Notes: generated by a model not told the origin, from the sequence alone. Counted from the first letter of the stretch, positions 1-8,908 are shown. The stretch: DNA of 59,362 nucleotides from Pelosinus sp. (GCA_021372375.1 JAJFUN010000151.1:1-59362); one strand, 5' to 3'. A program made the numbers and translations.

Positions 1-1475
1 GTCTTACCGGCAATCCGATATCCTTCAACTGCTGCATTTTTACCTGTACCATTTTCTACAACTTGCTCCAAAATTCCTTTTACCTGGGCCGCTGTTTGTG
101 CATCAATAACCTGATTTACGTTATCTGCTACAAAACCGCGAATTAATACCCCTTCTTTACTTTTTACCTCATGGACAATCTGTGGCCGGTTCAATTGTCC
201 GCCGCTTGCGACTGCCCCCACAGCTGTTAAAAGCTGTATCGGGGTTACCGCAATACTTTGCCCCATCGCCATGGTCGCAATATTTATCGGCTTTACCTGA
301 TTTTTATCAATGATAATTCCTTTAGCTTCGCCTGGCAGATCAATACCAGTACGTTTTCCTAAGCCAAATCCCTCTAAATACTTATAAAATGGATCGCGTC
401 CTAATCTAAGCCCCACATTGACAAAACCTACATTGCAGGAATTTTTGACCACTTCCTCAAAGGTTTGACTGCCATGCCCGCCTTCCTTCCAGCAATGAAT
501 GTGTCTTCCTTGCACTTCCACTTCGCCGGGATCAAAAAAACGCTCTTCTGGGGTAACAATTTTTTCGCCCAGTACACCAGCTGTTGTAATGATTTTAAAA
601 GTTGAGCCTGGTTCATAAGCATTGGATACAGCAGGATTACGCCATAACTTTGGTGAAAAATCGGCAAAATGATTGGGGTTGTAAGCAGGCCGATTAGCCA
701 GGGCCAGAATTTCACCTGTCTGCGGCTGCATAATAATAATTGAAACTCCCTTAGCTTGCGTCTCCTGCATGACTCTATCCAGTTCACGTTCCACGATTTT
801 TTGAATTACCAAATCAATTGTTAAATAGACATTCTGTCCGTCAACAGGCGGCACAAAGCGGTGCGAGGCATACGGAATTTCCCGTCCGCGCGCATCGTAT
901 TCAATTACAATACTGCCTGGCCGGCCTTTTAAATAACTGTCAAAAGTAAGTTCTACACCATCAAGTCCCTGACTGTCAATACCGGTAAACCCAAGTACAT
1001 GGGCCGCCAGCTCATCATTAGGATAATACCTTTGACTTTCTTCAGTCAGGCCCACACCTGGCAAATTCAGCGTACTGACAGCCTTAGCCGTCTCGGCAGT
1101 TACCTTTCGTTTTATCCAGGTAAACGCCTGACGTCGTTTTAACTTTTCGGCCAGCTTATTTTCATCTAAAGCCAAAATAGCAGCCAGTTTGGCTGCTGTA
1201 TCTTTTGCATCTTTGATTTCGGCGGGAATAGCATAAACAGACTCTGTGCTAATACTGACGCCTAATTCTTTCCCATTCCGATCAAATAGTAAGCCGCGTT
1301 TAGCTTCTACGGGAATTTCACGAATTCGCTGTTCGGTAGCATTTTCAGTTAACCAACTACTCTGGTAAAATTGGAGATAAAGTAAGCGACAACCAAGTCC
1401 CACCATTATTACTGCAATAAGAAGAAAAAGAAAAGCCACTCTTTTCCTGATGGTAACATGTGCAGCTGATGGCAA
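1..1475 (-). CDS. Penicillin-binding protein, FtsI/SpoVD class (3' end cut by window)
   Basis: Class B transpeptidase that cross-links septal or spore peptidoglycan. A TTG start at 1475 is chosen because GGAGGAG lies 8-9 bases upstream and the frame opens with a short basic stretch and one membrane helix (about residues 12-36). The PBP dimerisation domain follows, then the catalytic domain with SxxK (S291-T-F-K294) and SxN (S346-C-N348). The KTG motif begins at the very edge of the window, so the last part of the protein is outside. It follows ftsL by 23 bases, the usual dcw order. Whether it is FtsI or SpoVD cannot be decided without the C-terminus, where SpoVD would carry a PASTA domain. 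Confidence 0.93.
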   Translation of the reverse strand, partial: MPSAAHVTIRKRVAFLFLLIAVIMVGLGCRLLYLQFYQSSWLTENATEQRIREIPVEAKRGLLFDRNGKELGVSISTESVYAIPAEIKDAKDTAAKLAAILALDENKLAEKLKRRQAFTWIKRKVTAETAKAVSTLNLPGVGLTEESQRYYPNDELAAHVLGFTGIDSQGLDGVELTFDSYLKGRPGSIVIEYDARGREIPYASHRFVPPVDGQNVYLTIDLVIQKIVERELDRVMQETQAKGVSIIIMQPQTGEILALANRPAYNPNHFADFSPKLWRNPAVSNAYEPGSTFKIITTAGVLGEKIVTPEERFFDPGEVEVQGRHIHCWKEGGHGSQTFEEVVKNSCNVGFVNVGLRLGRDPFYKYLEGFGLGKRTGIDLPGEAKGIIIDKNQVKPINIATMAMGQSIAVTPIQLLTAVGAVASGGQLNRPQIVHEVKSKEGVLIRGFVADNVNQVIDAQTAAQVKGILEQVVENGTGKNAAVEGYRIAGK

Positions 1476-1498
1476 ACGGCATCTCCTCCATCGTCGAT

Positions 1499-1960
1499 TT
1501 AATTATGGGCAGGCTTCTCAGCTTTACCGCCTTTTAAATAATCAGCAAGCTGGCCTGCCACTGTTTTTTCATTCTGAGGCGTAACGCCTGTATTGGGGGT
1601 ACTGGTGCTGCTGATAGAATACATGTTCTTGGGCACAATCATACCCATTTCATTAATTGCAATTTTTTGGATACGCTGCGGCGCCTTTAATCTGGCAATA
1701 TCCAATCTTAGCGCCTCATTCTCCCTTTCTACCTTGGCTAGCTCGCCTTTGGTCTGAACTAAAGTATAACCTGAACGAATAATGGCTTCACTCTGCACCG
1801 TAAAATATCCGGCAAATAAAGCTACTAACATTACGGTAATCAAACATTTTACACGGAGTAAACAATTGGTATGAACGCTTTTGTTCTTTAGCGGCGCCTT
1901 GGCAGCAGCGGCGGCCTGTTCCTCATATATATACCATTCCTCTTTTTTATCTACTAACAT
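1499..1960 (-). CDS. ftsL: FtsL-like cell division protein
   Basis: A 153-residue single-pass membrane protein. It has a charged cytoplasmic N-terminus, a membrane helix at about residues 37-56, and then a coiled coil rich in Glu, Arg and Leu with the ending typical of FtsL/DivIC (a short IAINEMGM-like segment). A polar Ser/Thr/Asn tail follows. FtsL links the FtsQ/DivIB-FtsB complex to the septal PBP and is poorly conserved in sequence. The identification therefore rests on topology plus position between rsmH and the PBP gene. The 200-base gap to rsmH is occupied by a hairpin repeat. Confidence 0.85.
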   Translation of the reverse strand: MLVDKKEEWYIYEEQAAAAAKAPLKNKSVHTNCLLRVKCLITVMLVALFAGYFTVQSEAIIRSGYTLVQTKGELAKVERENEALRLDIARLKAPQRIQKIAINEMGMIVPKNMYSISSTSTPNTGVTPQNEKTVAGQLADYLKGGKAEKPAHN

Positions 1961-2001
1961 ATGTATTTGCCCTCCCTATATATTAGAACAAAAGTCTATC
2001 C

Positions 2002-2124
2002 GAGACTGTTACAAAACACGCATCTCTGCGCTATATTCCTGCGAGCGCTCACCCAGCGTACTACCTGTACGCCCTCGCTCGCGTTCTCGTCATGCCTAGC
2101 ATCTGAGCATTTTATAACAGTCTC
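2002..2124. repeat. MITE-like hairpin element between rsmH and ftsL
   Basis: The ends are 15-base inverted repeats with one mismatch (2002-2016, starting GAGACTGTT, and 2110-2124, ending AACAGTCTC). Inside, further arms nest: GCGAGCG at 2041-2047 pairs with CGCTCGC at 2076-2082, and GCGTAC at 2056-2061 with GTACGC at 2067-2072. The whole 123 bases can fold into one long interrupted hairpin. No coding frame is credible in it. It lies inside the dcw transcription unit. Confidence 0.7.
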
Positions 2125-2159
2125 TTATTATTAATGCCTCTGTTTTTTCAAAATACATT

Positions 2160-3092
2160 TTATAATTTTTCGGCCACACGCAGCTTGGCACTGCGTGAGC
2201 GTGGATTATTTTCGATTTCAGCCGGTGACGGCACAATAGGTTTGCCCACTACTTTTATACTTGCACGCTTATGACACACACAAATTGGTAATTGCGGCGG
2301 ACAAATACATGCTTTAGCCATATGCTGCAATGTTTGTTTTACAATACGATCCTCAAGTGAGTGAAAGGTAATAACGCATAACCTGCCGCCTGGTTTTAGT
2401 CGGTCTACCGCAACTCCTAGCACATCTTTGAGTACACCCAGTTCATTATTCACCTCAATGCGAATTGCCTGAAAGGTTCGTTTAGCCGGATGCGGCCCAT
2501 CCCGTCTAGCCCCGGCAGGAATGGCCTTTTTTATAATGTCTACCAATTCGCCGGTAGTTTCAATTGTATGAGTTTGGCGTGTTTCTACAATAAACTTAGC
2601 AATACGCTTGGCCCAGCGTTCTTCGCCATAGTCAAAAATAACTTTAGCGAGCTTACTTTCTTCATAATTATTTACCACCGCATAGGCGGAAAGCTCAGCC
2701 GCAGGATTCATCCTCATATCAAGCGGCGCATCCTGCATATAGGAAAAACCTCTTTCGGCTACATCCAATTGATGAGAGGATACGCCTAAGTCAAGCAGAA
2801 TACCATTTACCGCAGAAATTCCGAGATTATCTAAAATTCTGCCTAAATTCATAAAATTATCATGCACTAAATCTACCTGGCATAAGGCCTCGGCTAGCCT
2901 AATCTTTCCGGCAGCAATTGCTGCCGGATCCTGATCTATGCCAATAAAGTGCCCAGCCTGATTTATTTTTTGTATAATATGGGATGCATGGCCGCTCCCG
3001 CCCAAAGTTCCATCTATATATATCCCATCAGGCCTGTTAATCAAAGCGGCAATACTTTCTTCCAATAATACGCTTATATGATGAAACTCCAT
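2160..3092 (-). CDS. rsmH: 16S rRNA m4C1402 methyltransferase RsmH (MraW)
   Basis: SAM-dependent N4-methylation of C1402 in 16S rRNA. The 310-residue product has the expected MraW features: the opening HHISVLLEE, the SAM-binding stretch [11 protein letters not shown], the [12 protein letters not shown] motif, the RMNP segment, and near the C-terminus the [12 protein letters not shown] motif. ATG at 3092 is preferred over an upstream in-frame start at 3122: it matches the family's N-terminus, has a GAGG-type site just upstream, and avoids overlap with mraZ. Second gene of the dcw cluster. Confidence 0.97.
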   Translation of the reverse strand: MEFHHISVLLEESIAALINRPDGIYIDGTLGGSGHASHIIQKINQAGHFIGIDQDPAAIAAGKIRLAEALCQVDLVHDNFMNLGRILDNLGISAVNGILLDLGVSSHQLDVAERGFSYMQDAPLDMRMNPAAELSAYAVVNNYEESKLAKVIFDYGEERWAKRIAKFIVETRQTHTIETTGELVDIIKKAIPAGARRDGPHPAKRTFQAIRIEVNNELGVLKDVLGVAVDRLKPGGRLCVITFHSLEDRIVKQTLQHMAKACICPPQLPICVCHKRASIKVVGKPIVPSPAEIENNPRSRSAKLRVAEKL

Positions 3093-3105
3093 TTTCCTCA
3101 GTCTC

Positions 3106-3537
3106 CTAAATTCCAAGATCAACTAAATTCTCTGCTATATTGGTAACAGATGGACCAATTTGTTCGTTATAGCTATCCCAGGCCTTTTTGTTCCAAATTT
3201 CAATACGGTTTGAAACACCGAGCACCACTACATCTTTATCCAGTTTGGCATATTCTCGTAAATTATTAGGCAGTAGTACACGTCCCTGTTTATCACACTC
3301 AAGTTCGGCCGCTCCTGAAAAAAAGAAACGTACAAAAGCCCGTGCTTCGGCTTTAGCTAGCGGCAATTGTTTCAGTTTATTTTCTAGGATGGCCCACTCA
3401 TCTTTGCAATATACAAACAAACAATTATCAAGACCCTTGGTGGCAACAAAACCTTCGCCCAAAAGTTCCCTGAATTTGGCCGGAAAAATGAGTCGCCCTT
3501 TATTATCAATCGTATGCAGGTACTCCCCCATAAACAC
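3106..3537 (-). CDS. mraZ: Transcriptional regulator MraZ
   Basis: DNA-binding protein of 143 residues with two SpoVT/AbrB-like half domains, each carrying the DxxGR core (DNKGRL near residue 11 and DKQGRV near 83). It starts with GTG at 3537 after AGAGGTG. MraZ commonly represses its own dcw promoter by binding short repeats upstream. Three GTGG repeats at exact 10-base spacing lie 27-50 bases upstream of the start codon, fitting that role. The stop codon lies 13 bases before the rsmH start. Confidence 0.96.
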   Translation of the reverse strand: MFMGEYLHTIDNKGRLIFPAKFRELLGEGFVATKGLDNCLFVYCKDEWAILENKLKQLPLAKAEARAFVRFFFSGAAELECDKQGRVLLPNNLREYAKLDKDVVVLGVSNRIEIWNKKAWDSYNEQIGPSVTNIAENLVDLGI

Positions 3538-3557
3538 GGCCTTATCACCTCTACTCT

Positions 3558-3590
3558 ATTTTACCACCACTTTGCACCACAAAAAACCAC
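3558..3590 (-). promoter_or_regulatory. MraZ-box operator and likely dcw promoter
   Basis: On the minus strand GTGG occurs at 3590-3587, 3580-3577 and 3570-3567, each 10 bases apart, the arrangement of MraZ boxes. A TAAAAT -10 candidate (3563-3558) lies immediately downstream, so the repeats would sit in the promoter spacer. The matching -35 is poor (a T-run). Confidence 0.65.
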
Positions 3591-3616
3591 TTTTTATTGT
3601 TATGTTCGGATAAAAT

Positions 3617-3650
3617 AAAAAAAATCCTTTATTTTCTAAGGATTTTTTTT
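3617..3650. terminator. A/T-flanked hairpin between divergent mraZ and the CxxC gene
   Basis: A 13-base stem (3617-3629 with 3638-3650, core ATCCTT/AAGGAT) with an 8-base loop, an A-run on the left and a T-run on the right, so it could terminate in both directions. No gene obviously ends here, because both neighbours are transcribed away from it. Confidence 0.55.
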
Positions 3651-3754
3651 GTAGTTTAATAACTTGAGTCAAAAGACCTAGTCTATTTTGCAAAAACACT
3701 GCATATATTCAGTATTTTTCCATATACTATATACAGACATTTTTTTTAGTTAGC

Positions 3755-3783
3755 ATGAAAATAAAAGCAAACTATGCTATAAT
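3755..3783 (+). promoter_or_regulatory. Promoter for the DUF1858 gene
   Basis: ATGAAA (3755-3760), 17 bases, then TATAAT (3778-3783) preceded by TGC, an extended -10. Transcription would start about 35 bases before the coding sequence. Confidence 0.6.
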
Positions 3784-3825
3784 TATTTTAGTTGTGTTAA
3801 AAATGTCAGTAGGAGGTTTATAGCT

Positions 3826-4023
3826 ATGGAAATTACTAAAAGCATGAGTATTATTGAAGTTGTGCAAAAACATCCGGAAACGGTAGACGTATTCCGTAAT
3901 CATGGTATGGGCTGTCTAGGCTGTGCAGCTGCTCGTTTTGAAAATATTGAGCAGGGCGCTATGGCTCATGGCATTGACATAGATGCATTGATTGCCGACT
4001 TGAATAAAACAATCAGCAAATAA
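3826..4023 (+). CDS. DUF1858-domain small CxxC protein
   Basis: A 65-residue soluble protein. It has the DUF1858 pattern: an N-terminal helix with a VVQKHPETVDVF-type segment, then a GMGCLGCA motif (C30, C33) at the start of a second helix. The domain also occurs at the N-terminus of ScdA/RIC-type di-iron repair proteins and beside hybrid-cluster proteins, where the CxxC is thought to be redox-active. Stand-alone function is unknown. It has a strong AGGAGG site, its own promoter and a terminator just downstream, so it is a single-gene unit. Confidence 0.88.
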   Translation: MEITKSMSIIEVVQKHPETVDVFRNHGMGCLGCAAARFENIEQGAMAHGIDIDALIADLNKTISK

Positions 4024-4046
4024 TTGCTTCTAAAATGGTCTTATAA

Positions 4047-4071
4047 AACAGGACGCCGCAGGTGTCCTGTT
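4047..4071 (+). terminator. Terminator of the DUF1858 gene
   Basis: Perfect 8-base stem AACAGGAC/GTCCTGTT with a 9-base loop, followed by a T-run on the plus strand. It overlaps the end of the convergent feoA gene. Confidence 0.85.
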
Positions 4072-4072
4072 T

Positions 4073-4303
4073 TTATATTTTTTCAACCAATATACTTTTT
4101 ACAATTTGTATATCTACCGCCAGCTCGGTATGCTCCATTTGCAAAACATATACCGGAAAAACCTGCAAGACTTTAATTACCGTTCCGGGCAAAATACCAA
4201 ATGACATACTTTTTCTTAAGCCTTTATCACTAAGAGAACTGACGCCGATTACCCGTCCGCTTTGCCCCTTTTTTAACATAAATAAAGGCATCCCCTGTTT
4301 CAA
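4073..4303 (-). CDS. feoA: FeoA family ferrous iron transport protein
   Basis: A 76-residue SH3-like protein with the FeoA layout: a GQSGRVIGV opening strand, a middle LRKSMSFGILPGT turn and a C-terminal segment ending in a short hydrophobic strand. FeoA works with FeoB at the inner face of the membrane and may influence its pore or GTPase. TTG at 4303 is taken as start because GAGGGGGGTG precedes it at normal distance; the ATG four codons later has GGGG too close. The gene lies 17 bases downstream of feoB, the reverse of the usual feoA-feoB order. Confidence 0.88.
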   Translation of the reverse strand: MKQGMPLFMLKKGQSGRVIGVSSLSDKGLRKSMSFGILPGTVIKVLQVFPVYVLQMEHTELAVDIQIVKSILVEKI

Positions 4304-4320
4304 AAAAGCACCCCCCTCTA

Positions 4321-6246
4321 TTAAAGCAGCGGCACTATTTGCAATAACAGATACAGTCCCCGGCCTGCTACTGCCGCCGCAATAATAGCAAGCAGTACCA
4401 TAACCCAGGTAGCCATACTGCCCCGTTCCTTATACATCACAGCCACCTGCGCTACACACGGTACAAATAATGTCAGCATAACAGCCGCAATCAAGAGCTG
4501 TGCTTCGCCTAACAGCCCAGCACTGCTTAAATCATATAAACCGGCTGCGCCATAATCCCGCCGGAAAAAGCCGAGTAAAAATACGTTTGCTGCCGCTGCC
4601 GGCAAACCTACCATTTCCATAAACGGCTGTACCATAAGAGTAACCTTAGTTAGTACACCACAGAAGTCACACACCCATAGTACCATACTGGTAATTATAA
4701 ACACTGGTAATATCTCAAGAAAGTACCACATCATGCGGGTATAGGCTTTAGTGAAAAGATTAGCTACCGCCGGTACGCGCATGGGAGGGATCTCCATATA
4801 AAAAGTACTAGGCAGGCCTGGCAAAATTCGCGTACTTAAAGTTCCAATAACAGCAAAAGCGAGCAGCACACACCCCCCCCACAGCATTAACGCCGTAATA
4901 TTTTTAGAGAGCATTGCCAGCACCAGACCTAACTGAGCCGAACAAGGTATGGCAATAGCAAGGAGTGCTGTAGCAATAAGTCTTTCCCGCCTGGTTTCAA
5001 GCGTACGGGTAACCATGACAGCCATACTGCCGCAGCCAAAGCCTAATACAACCGGAATGACAGCCCGGCCATTAAGGCCAAAATATTTAAACACCCGATC
5101 AACAAGCATGGCCAGTCGCGGTAAATAGCCGCAGTCTTCTAAAAAAGCAAATACAAAAAAAAACGTCCCGGTAATCGGCAGAATTATTACAAAAGCATAG
5201 CGAAAGCCCAAGGTAAAAATACCATATTCCCCAACCAGCAGCGATTGCAGCCACAGCCAGGGAACAGCACTGCAAACAGCCCCCTTGATCCACGGATTAA
5301 CAAACTGACTAAATATTGTGTTATCAAGATAGTCCACCATTAACCCCGCGCCAAGCTTTCCTACACACAAGTACAAACCAAAGTACAATACAAAGAGTAA
5401 TATAGGAATTCCGGCAAGCGGCTCTCTGGCCAGCCGCCCTAGATAATTTAAGAAGCCACGCTGCTGCGTCTGCCCGCCTCTGACAACCTCTTTTACTACT
5501 TTATCTGCCTTGTTTTGCCGCGCTAAGGTAATCACATAATCTAGTGATTGATCATATTTTTTTGCAGCTTCTTCCCTTTTGACTGCAAGATCAGAAAAAC
5601 ACTTTTCCTTACGGAAAGATACCTCCGTTAGTTGATCCCCCTGTAAGAAAAATAAAGCAAAGAGGCGTGACCATGTACCGTACTTTCCCTCTAGCCGCTG
5701 CATAGAGTACGCAATAAACTGTTCGATAGTATCTTGATAAGAAAGTTCTACAGGCTTTACCTTCCGGTAGCCCTTTATTGCCCGCATTATCTCTCTTAAA
5801 CCAAGCCTTTTAGCAGCTGCCGCACCAATAACCGGAATCCCAAGTAAAGCAGATAGAAGTGAAAAATCAAATCGCATACCGAGGCGCTCAGCTTCATCCA
5901 TAATATTAAGTACCAAGACAACCGGGAGGCCCGCCTCCAGTAGCTGCAGCGTCATCGGCAGCATGCGCCGAATGTGTTTGGCATCTATTACATGAATAAT
6001 AATATCAGCCTGCTCTCTTTCCAGCAGTTTTCGCGTCACGGCTTCTTCTTCGGTCAGCGGCATCAAGGAATAAAGTCCAGGTGTATCTATTACTTCATAT
6101 ATTTCGCCATAAATTGTTCCCCGCCCGCGGGCAATATCTACCGTCGTCCCCGGATAATTGGAGACTGTCACATAGGAACCTGTCAAATAATTAAAAATTA
6201 CACTCTTGCCTACATTAGGCGAGCCCACCAGCACAACTTTTTTCAC
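4321..6246 (-). CDS. feoB: Ferrous iron transport protein B
   Basis: Fe(II) transporter of 641 residues. The N-terminal G domain shows G1 GSPNVGKS (8-15), a switch region with NYPGTT (30-35), G3 DTPG (54-57) and G4 NIMD (114-117). A helical linker follows, then a membrane domain with two Gate-type repeats, including the GCGSMAVM segment and IPCSAQL. It starts with GTG at 6246 after AGGTGG. Only feoA follows and no feoC is seen. No convincing Fur box could be read upstream by eye. Confidence 0.97.
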   Translation of the reverse strand: MKKVVLVGSPNVGKSVIFNYLTGSYVTVSNYPGTTVDIARGRGTIYGEIYEVIDTPGLYSLMPLTEEEAVTRKLLEREQADIIIHVIDAKHIRRMLPMTLQLLEAGLPVVLVLNIMDEAERLGMRFDFSLLSALLGIPVIGAAAAKRLGLREIMRAIKGYRKVKPVELSYQDTIEQFIAYSMQRLEGKYGTWSRLFALFFLQGDQLTEVSFRKEKCFSDLAVKREEAAKKYDQSLDYVITLARQNKADKVVKEVVRGGQTQQRGFLNYLGRLAREPLAGIPILLFVLYFGLYLCVGKLGAGLMVDYLDNTIFSQFVNPWIKGAVCSAVPWLWLQSLLVGEYGIFTLGFRYAFVIILPITGTFFFVFAFLEDCGYLPRLAMLVDRVFKYFGLNGRAVIPVVLGFGCGSMAVMVTRTLETRRERLIATALLAIAIPCSAQLGLVLAMLSKNITALMLWGGCVLLAFAVIGTLSTRILPGLPSTFYMEIPPMRVPAVANLFTKAYTRMMWYFLEILPVFIITSMVLWVCDFCGVLTKVTLMVQPFMEMVGLPAAAANVFLLGFFRRDYGAAGLYDLSSAGLLGEAQLLIAAVMLTLFVPCVAQVAVMYKERGSMATWVMVLLAIIAAAVAGRGLYLLLQIVPLL

Positions 6247-6310
6247 AGGAACACCACCTGCCCGTGATTTACGTTATGCTATTTGGTATGCAGGTAAAAC
6301 AAAAAATATG

Positions 6311-6342
6311 AAAAAAGCGCCCGTAAACTTCTACACGGGCGC
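6311..6342 (-). terminator. Terminator of the M18 aminopeptidase gene
   Basis: Perfect 8-base stem GCGCCCGT (6317-6324) / ACGGGCGC (6335-6342). Six A on the plus strand (6311-6316) give a U-run on the minus transcript. Confidence 0.88.
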
Positions 6343-6385
6343 AACAATATGTCATATTGTTTATAATAACCGGCTTTTACATCAC

Positions 6386-7765
6386 TTATCGCATAGATAA
6401 AAAGGCCATATAGCCCTTTTTCGTTTCGTACACATCTGCCTTGCTTACGACTTCCCATGGAGCGTGCATATTGAGCACTGCTACCCCACAGTCAATTACT
6501 TGCATACCATAGAGCGCTAAAATATAAGCAATCGTACCGCCGCCGCCAAAATCAACCTTGCCCAGCTCTGCTGTCTGATAGGCAATTTTGTGCTCATCTA
6601 AAATACTTCTTAATTCTCCAATGTATTCTGCATTTGCATCATTGGAACCGGATTTTCCCCGTGCGCCTGTAAACTTATTGAGTACCATGCCTTTGGCAAA
6701 ATAAGCTGCATTTTTCTTTTCAAAAGCTGCCGCAAAGGTTGGATCAAAGGCTGCGCTAACATCTGACGATAACATTTTTGAATTAGCCAGCGTTCTTCTC
6801 AGCATAATTTCTGAATAGCCGCCCATGGCATTTAATACTTCTGCTACCGTATTTTCGAAGAATTTCGATTGCATGCCTGTAGCGCCAACACTGCCTACTT
6901 CTTCCTTGTCTACAAGAATTGTACAGGCTGTTCGCTTTAGACTGTCAAATTCAAGCATTGCCGCTAAGGATGTATAAGCGCAGACCCTATCATCATGACC
7001 GTATGCCATAATCATGCTCTTATCAATTCCCGCTTCCCTTGCTTTTCCCGCTGGTACCACTTCTAATTCGGCTGAAATAAAATCTTCTTCCTCAATAGCA
7101 TATGTATCCTTGATAAGTTTTAAAATCTGTTTTTTTACAGCGTCTTTTTCTTCCCCTTGTAATGGCTTATTCCCAATAATTACATTAAGCTCTTCACCTT
7201 CAATTACTTTATTGGCTTTCTTTTCAAGCTGCTCTTGTGATAAATGAATGAGCAAATCTGAAATGAACACAACCGGATCTTGCTCATTTTCACCAATTAC
7301 TATTTCAACAACCGTTCCATCTTTTTTTACAACAACGCCGTGAATTGCCAGCGGCAGCGTAACCCACTGGTATTTTTTAATTCCGCCATAATAATGGGTA
7401 TCAAGATAAGCGAGCTCAGTATCTTCATATAATGGATTCTGTTTAATGTCAAGTCTGGGCGAATCAATATGTGCCCCTAATATGTTCATTCCTTCTTCAA
7501 TTGGATTTTCACCAATCAAAAATAAGGCAATTGCCTTCTTCATGTTGGTCGCATACACTTTGTCGCCGGCCTTTAACTTTGTATTATTTTTTATAATTTC
7601 GGCAATATTTTTATAACCAGCTTTTTCTACCATTTCTACAGAGATTTTCACGCATTCACGCTCTGTTTTTCCGCCATCTAAGAATTTTAAATATTCATGA
7701 TTAACCGCTTCTACTTCTTTAAGTTCTGCTTTATCATATTTTGTCCAAACATTTTTTCTTTCCAA
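6386..7765 (-). CDS. M18 family aminopeptidase (aspartyl/lysyl aminopeptidase type)
   Basis: Zinc metallopeptidase that removes N-terminal residues from peptides; cytoplasmic, usually dodecameric. Metal and catalytic motifs of clan MH are visible in order: GAHIDSPRLD, GHDDRVCAY, DKEEVGSVGA, SSDVSAAFDP and, near the end, NMHAPWEVVSK. TTG at 7765 is preferred because it follows AAGAAGG by about 12 bases and yields the MERKNVW opening common in clostridial homologues. An in-frame ATG at 7789 is the alternative. About 459 residues. Monocistronic, with its own terminator. Confidence 0.93.
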   Translation of the reverse strand: MERKNVWTKYDKAELKEVEAVNHEYLKFLDGGKTERECVKISVEMVEKAGYKNIAEIIKNNTKLKAGDKVYATNMKKAIALFLIGENPIEEGMNILGAHIDSPRLDIKQNPLYEDTELAYLDTHYYGGIKKYQWVTLPLAIHGVVVKKDGTVVEIVIGENEQDPVVFISDLLIHLSQEQLEKKANKVIEGEELNVIIGNKPLQGEEKDAVKKQILKLIKDTYAIEEEDFISAELEVVPAGKAREAGIDKSMIMAYGHDDRVCAYTSLAAMLEFDSLKRTACTILVDKEEVGSVGATGMQSKFFENTVAEVLNAMGGYSEIMLRRTLANSKMLSSDVSAAFDPTFAAAFEKKNAAYFAKGMVLNKFTGARGKSGSNDANAEYIGELRSILDEHKIAYQTAELGKVDFGGGGTIAYILALYGMQVIDCGVAVLNMHAPWEVVSKADVYETKKGYMAFLSMR

Positions 7766-7868
7766 TGAACAAATACCTTCTTTCTTCATTATTAGCAAAA
7801 TGGCTTTCTTTTCCTTTAATCTTCTATACTTTTACACTAAACTCCTGCTAAATTGGTGTAAATGGTGT

Positions 7869-8546
7869 CTACAATAGGCCATGCTCCATAAAACTATAAT
7901 ATTCCTGTCCCGCCACAATGAGATGATCGGCGACCTGAATAGCTATCGCCCCAAGTGCCGTAACAATTTTTTCTGTTACTTCCTTGTCAGCCCCTGAGGG
8001 CCGAAGGGTACCGCCTGGATGATTATGCGCAAGAATTACCGTACTGGCCTGATGACGAAGAGCTGTCTCCACAATAAGGCGCGGGTAAACAGGCGCTTCA
8101 TTAATAGTTCCTTCATGTACCAGTGCTGCATAGTTGACCCGATTTTGCGCATCCAAACACAGTAAATAAAACACTTCATACGTTCGCCCCACAAAGAGGG
8201 ATACTGCGTATTCACCAGCTTTGGCTGAACTATTAAGCAGCGGCTTTTCGCCCCATTTTCCTTTAAAGTAGCGCCGCGCTAAAGACGGAATTAGTGATAG
8301 TAAGACAGCAGCATTGGAACTTATATGACAGCGTGTACAAATTTCCTCAGAGCTTGCCTCAAATAGCCCGGCAAGCGAACCAAACTCAGTTAGCAGTTTG
8401 TGGGCCAGTTCATTGGTATCCTTAATAGGAATACAATAAAATAAGAGCAGTTCCAAAACCTGATGATCAGCAAATCCATCCAATCCTTCCTCTAAAAATC
8501 GTTTTCGCACCCGCTCGCGATGCCCACCATGCAGCTTTTCCGGCAT
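7869..8546 (-). CDS. radC: RadC family JAMM/MPN+ protein
   Basis: A 225-residue protein with an N-terminal helix-hairpin-helix-like region and a C-terminal JAB1/MPN domain. The JAMM residues are present: H174 and H176 in AHNHPGG, then S184 and D187. The domain is probably a metal-dependent hydrolase. The historical link to DNA repair is not well supported in most species. ATG at 8546 has GAGGTG 4 bases upstream; a longer frame from TTG at 8597 lacks a binding site. Confidence 0.94.
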   Translation of the reverse strand: MPEKLHGGHRERVRKRFLEEGLDGFADHQVLELLLFYCIPIKDTNELAHKLLTEFGSLAGLFEASSEEICTRCHISSNAAVLLSLIPSLARRYFKGKWGEKPLLNSSAKAGEYAVSLFVGRTYEVFYLLCLDAQNRVNYAALVHEGTINEAPVYPRLIVETALRHQASTVILAHNHPGGTLRPSGADKEVTEKIVTALGAIAIQVADHLIVAGQEYYSFMEHGLL

Positions 8547-8609
8547 ATTGCACCTCAATAATACATATAAATCCCCCCTTAGTTTTCCTGTTTGCACAAT
8601 TTATATAAC

Positions 8610-8643
8610 AAAAAGACATGACATATTTTAATTATGTCATGTC
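8610..8643 (-). terminator. Terminator after the small Tyr/Cys gene
   Basis: Perfect 11-base stem GACATGACATA (8615-8625) / TATGTCATGTC (8633-8643), 7-base loop, with a run of A on the plus strand at 8610-8614 that becomes U on the minus transcript. It closes the unit formed by the radical SAM gene and the small gene. Confidence 0.82.
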
Positions 8644-8653
8644 CTTGTATTTT

Positions 8654-8908
8654 TTACTTATGCGTAATGTAAATGGGATAGCAAAGGTTCGGGTAGCAAT
8701 TCATTATCGGCCGTGTGCCATTTCTTGCATAACGGATAAATATTGGTCCCTCCGGGGTTTGCATCATAAATGGCAGTGGCATAAATGCTATCTGGCTGGT
8801 TGGTTCATAGGGAAAACACCTAACAGGATAGCTATAATGCCGCGGCATTTCATAAGTATCTTCTTCCCAATCTGTAATTTCCGGATATTCATCATAATAT
8901 TTAGGCAT
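8654..8908 (-). CDS. Small Tyr/Pro-rich protein with three Cys; possible radical SAM substrate
   Basis: An 84-residue protein not recognised from any family. The N-terminal third is acidic and rich in Tyr and Glu, the middle is hydrophobic (Met, Pro, Phe), and the C-terminus is basic with C71 and C76 between Tyr and Pro residues; C31 is the third Cys. There is no signal peptide or membrane helix. AGGAGGAG seven bases before the ATG indicates strong translation, and a terminator follows. It lies 60 bases downstream of a radical SAM/SPASM gene on the same strand, so a modified-peptide precursor is possible (inference). A spore-coat-like role is another possibility. Confidence 0.68.
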   Translation of the reverse strand: MPKYYDEYPEITDWEEDTYEMPRHYSYPVRCFPYEPTSQIAFMPLPFMMQTPEGPIFIRYARNGTRPIMNCYPNLCYPIYITHK

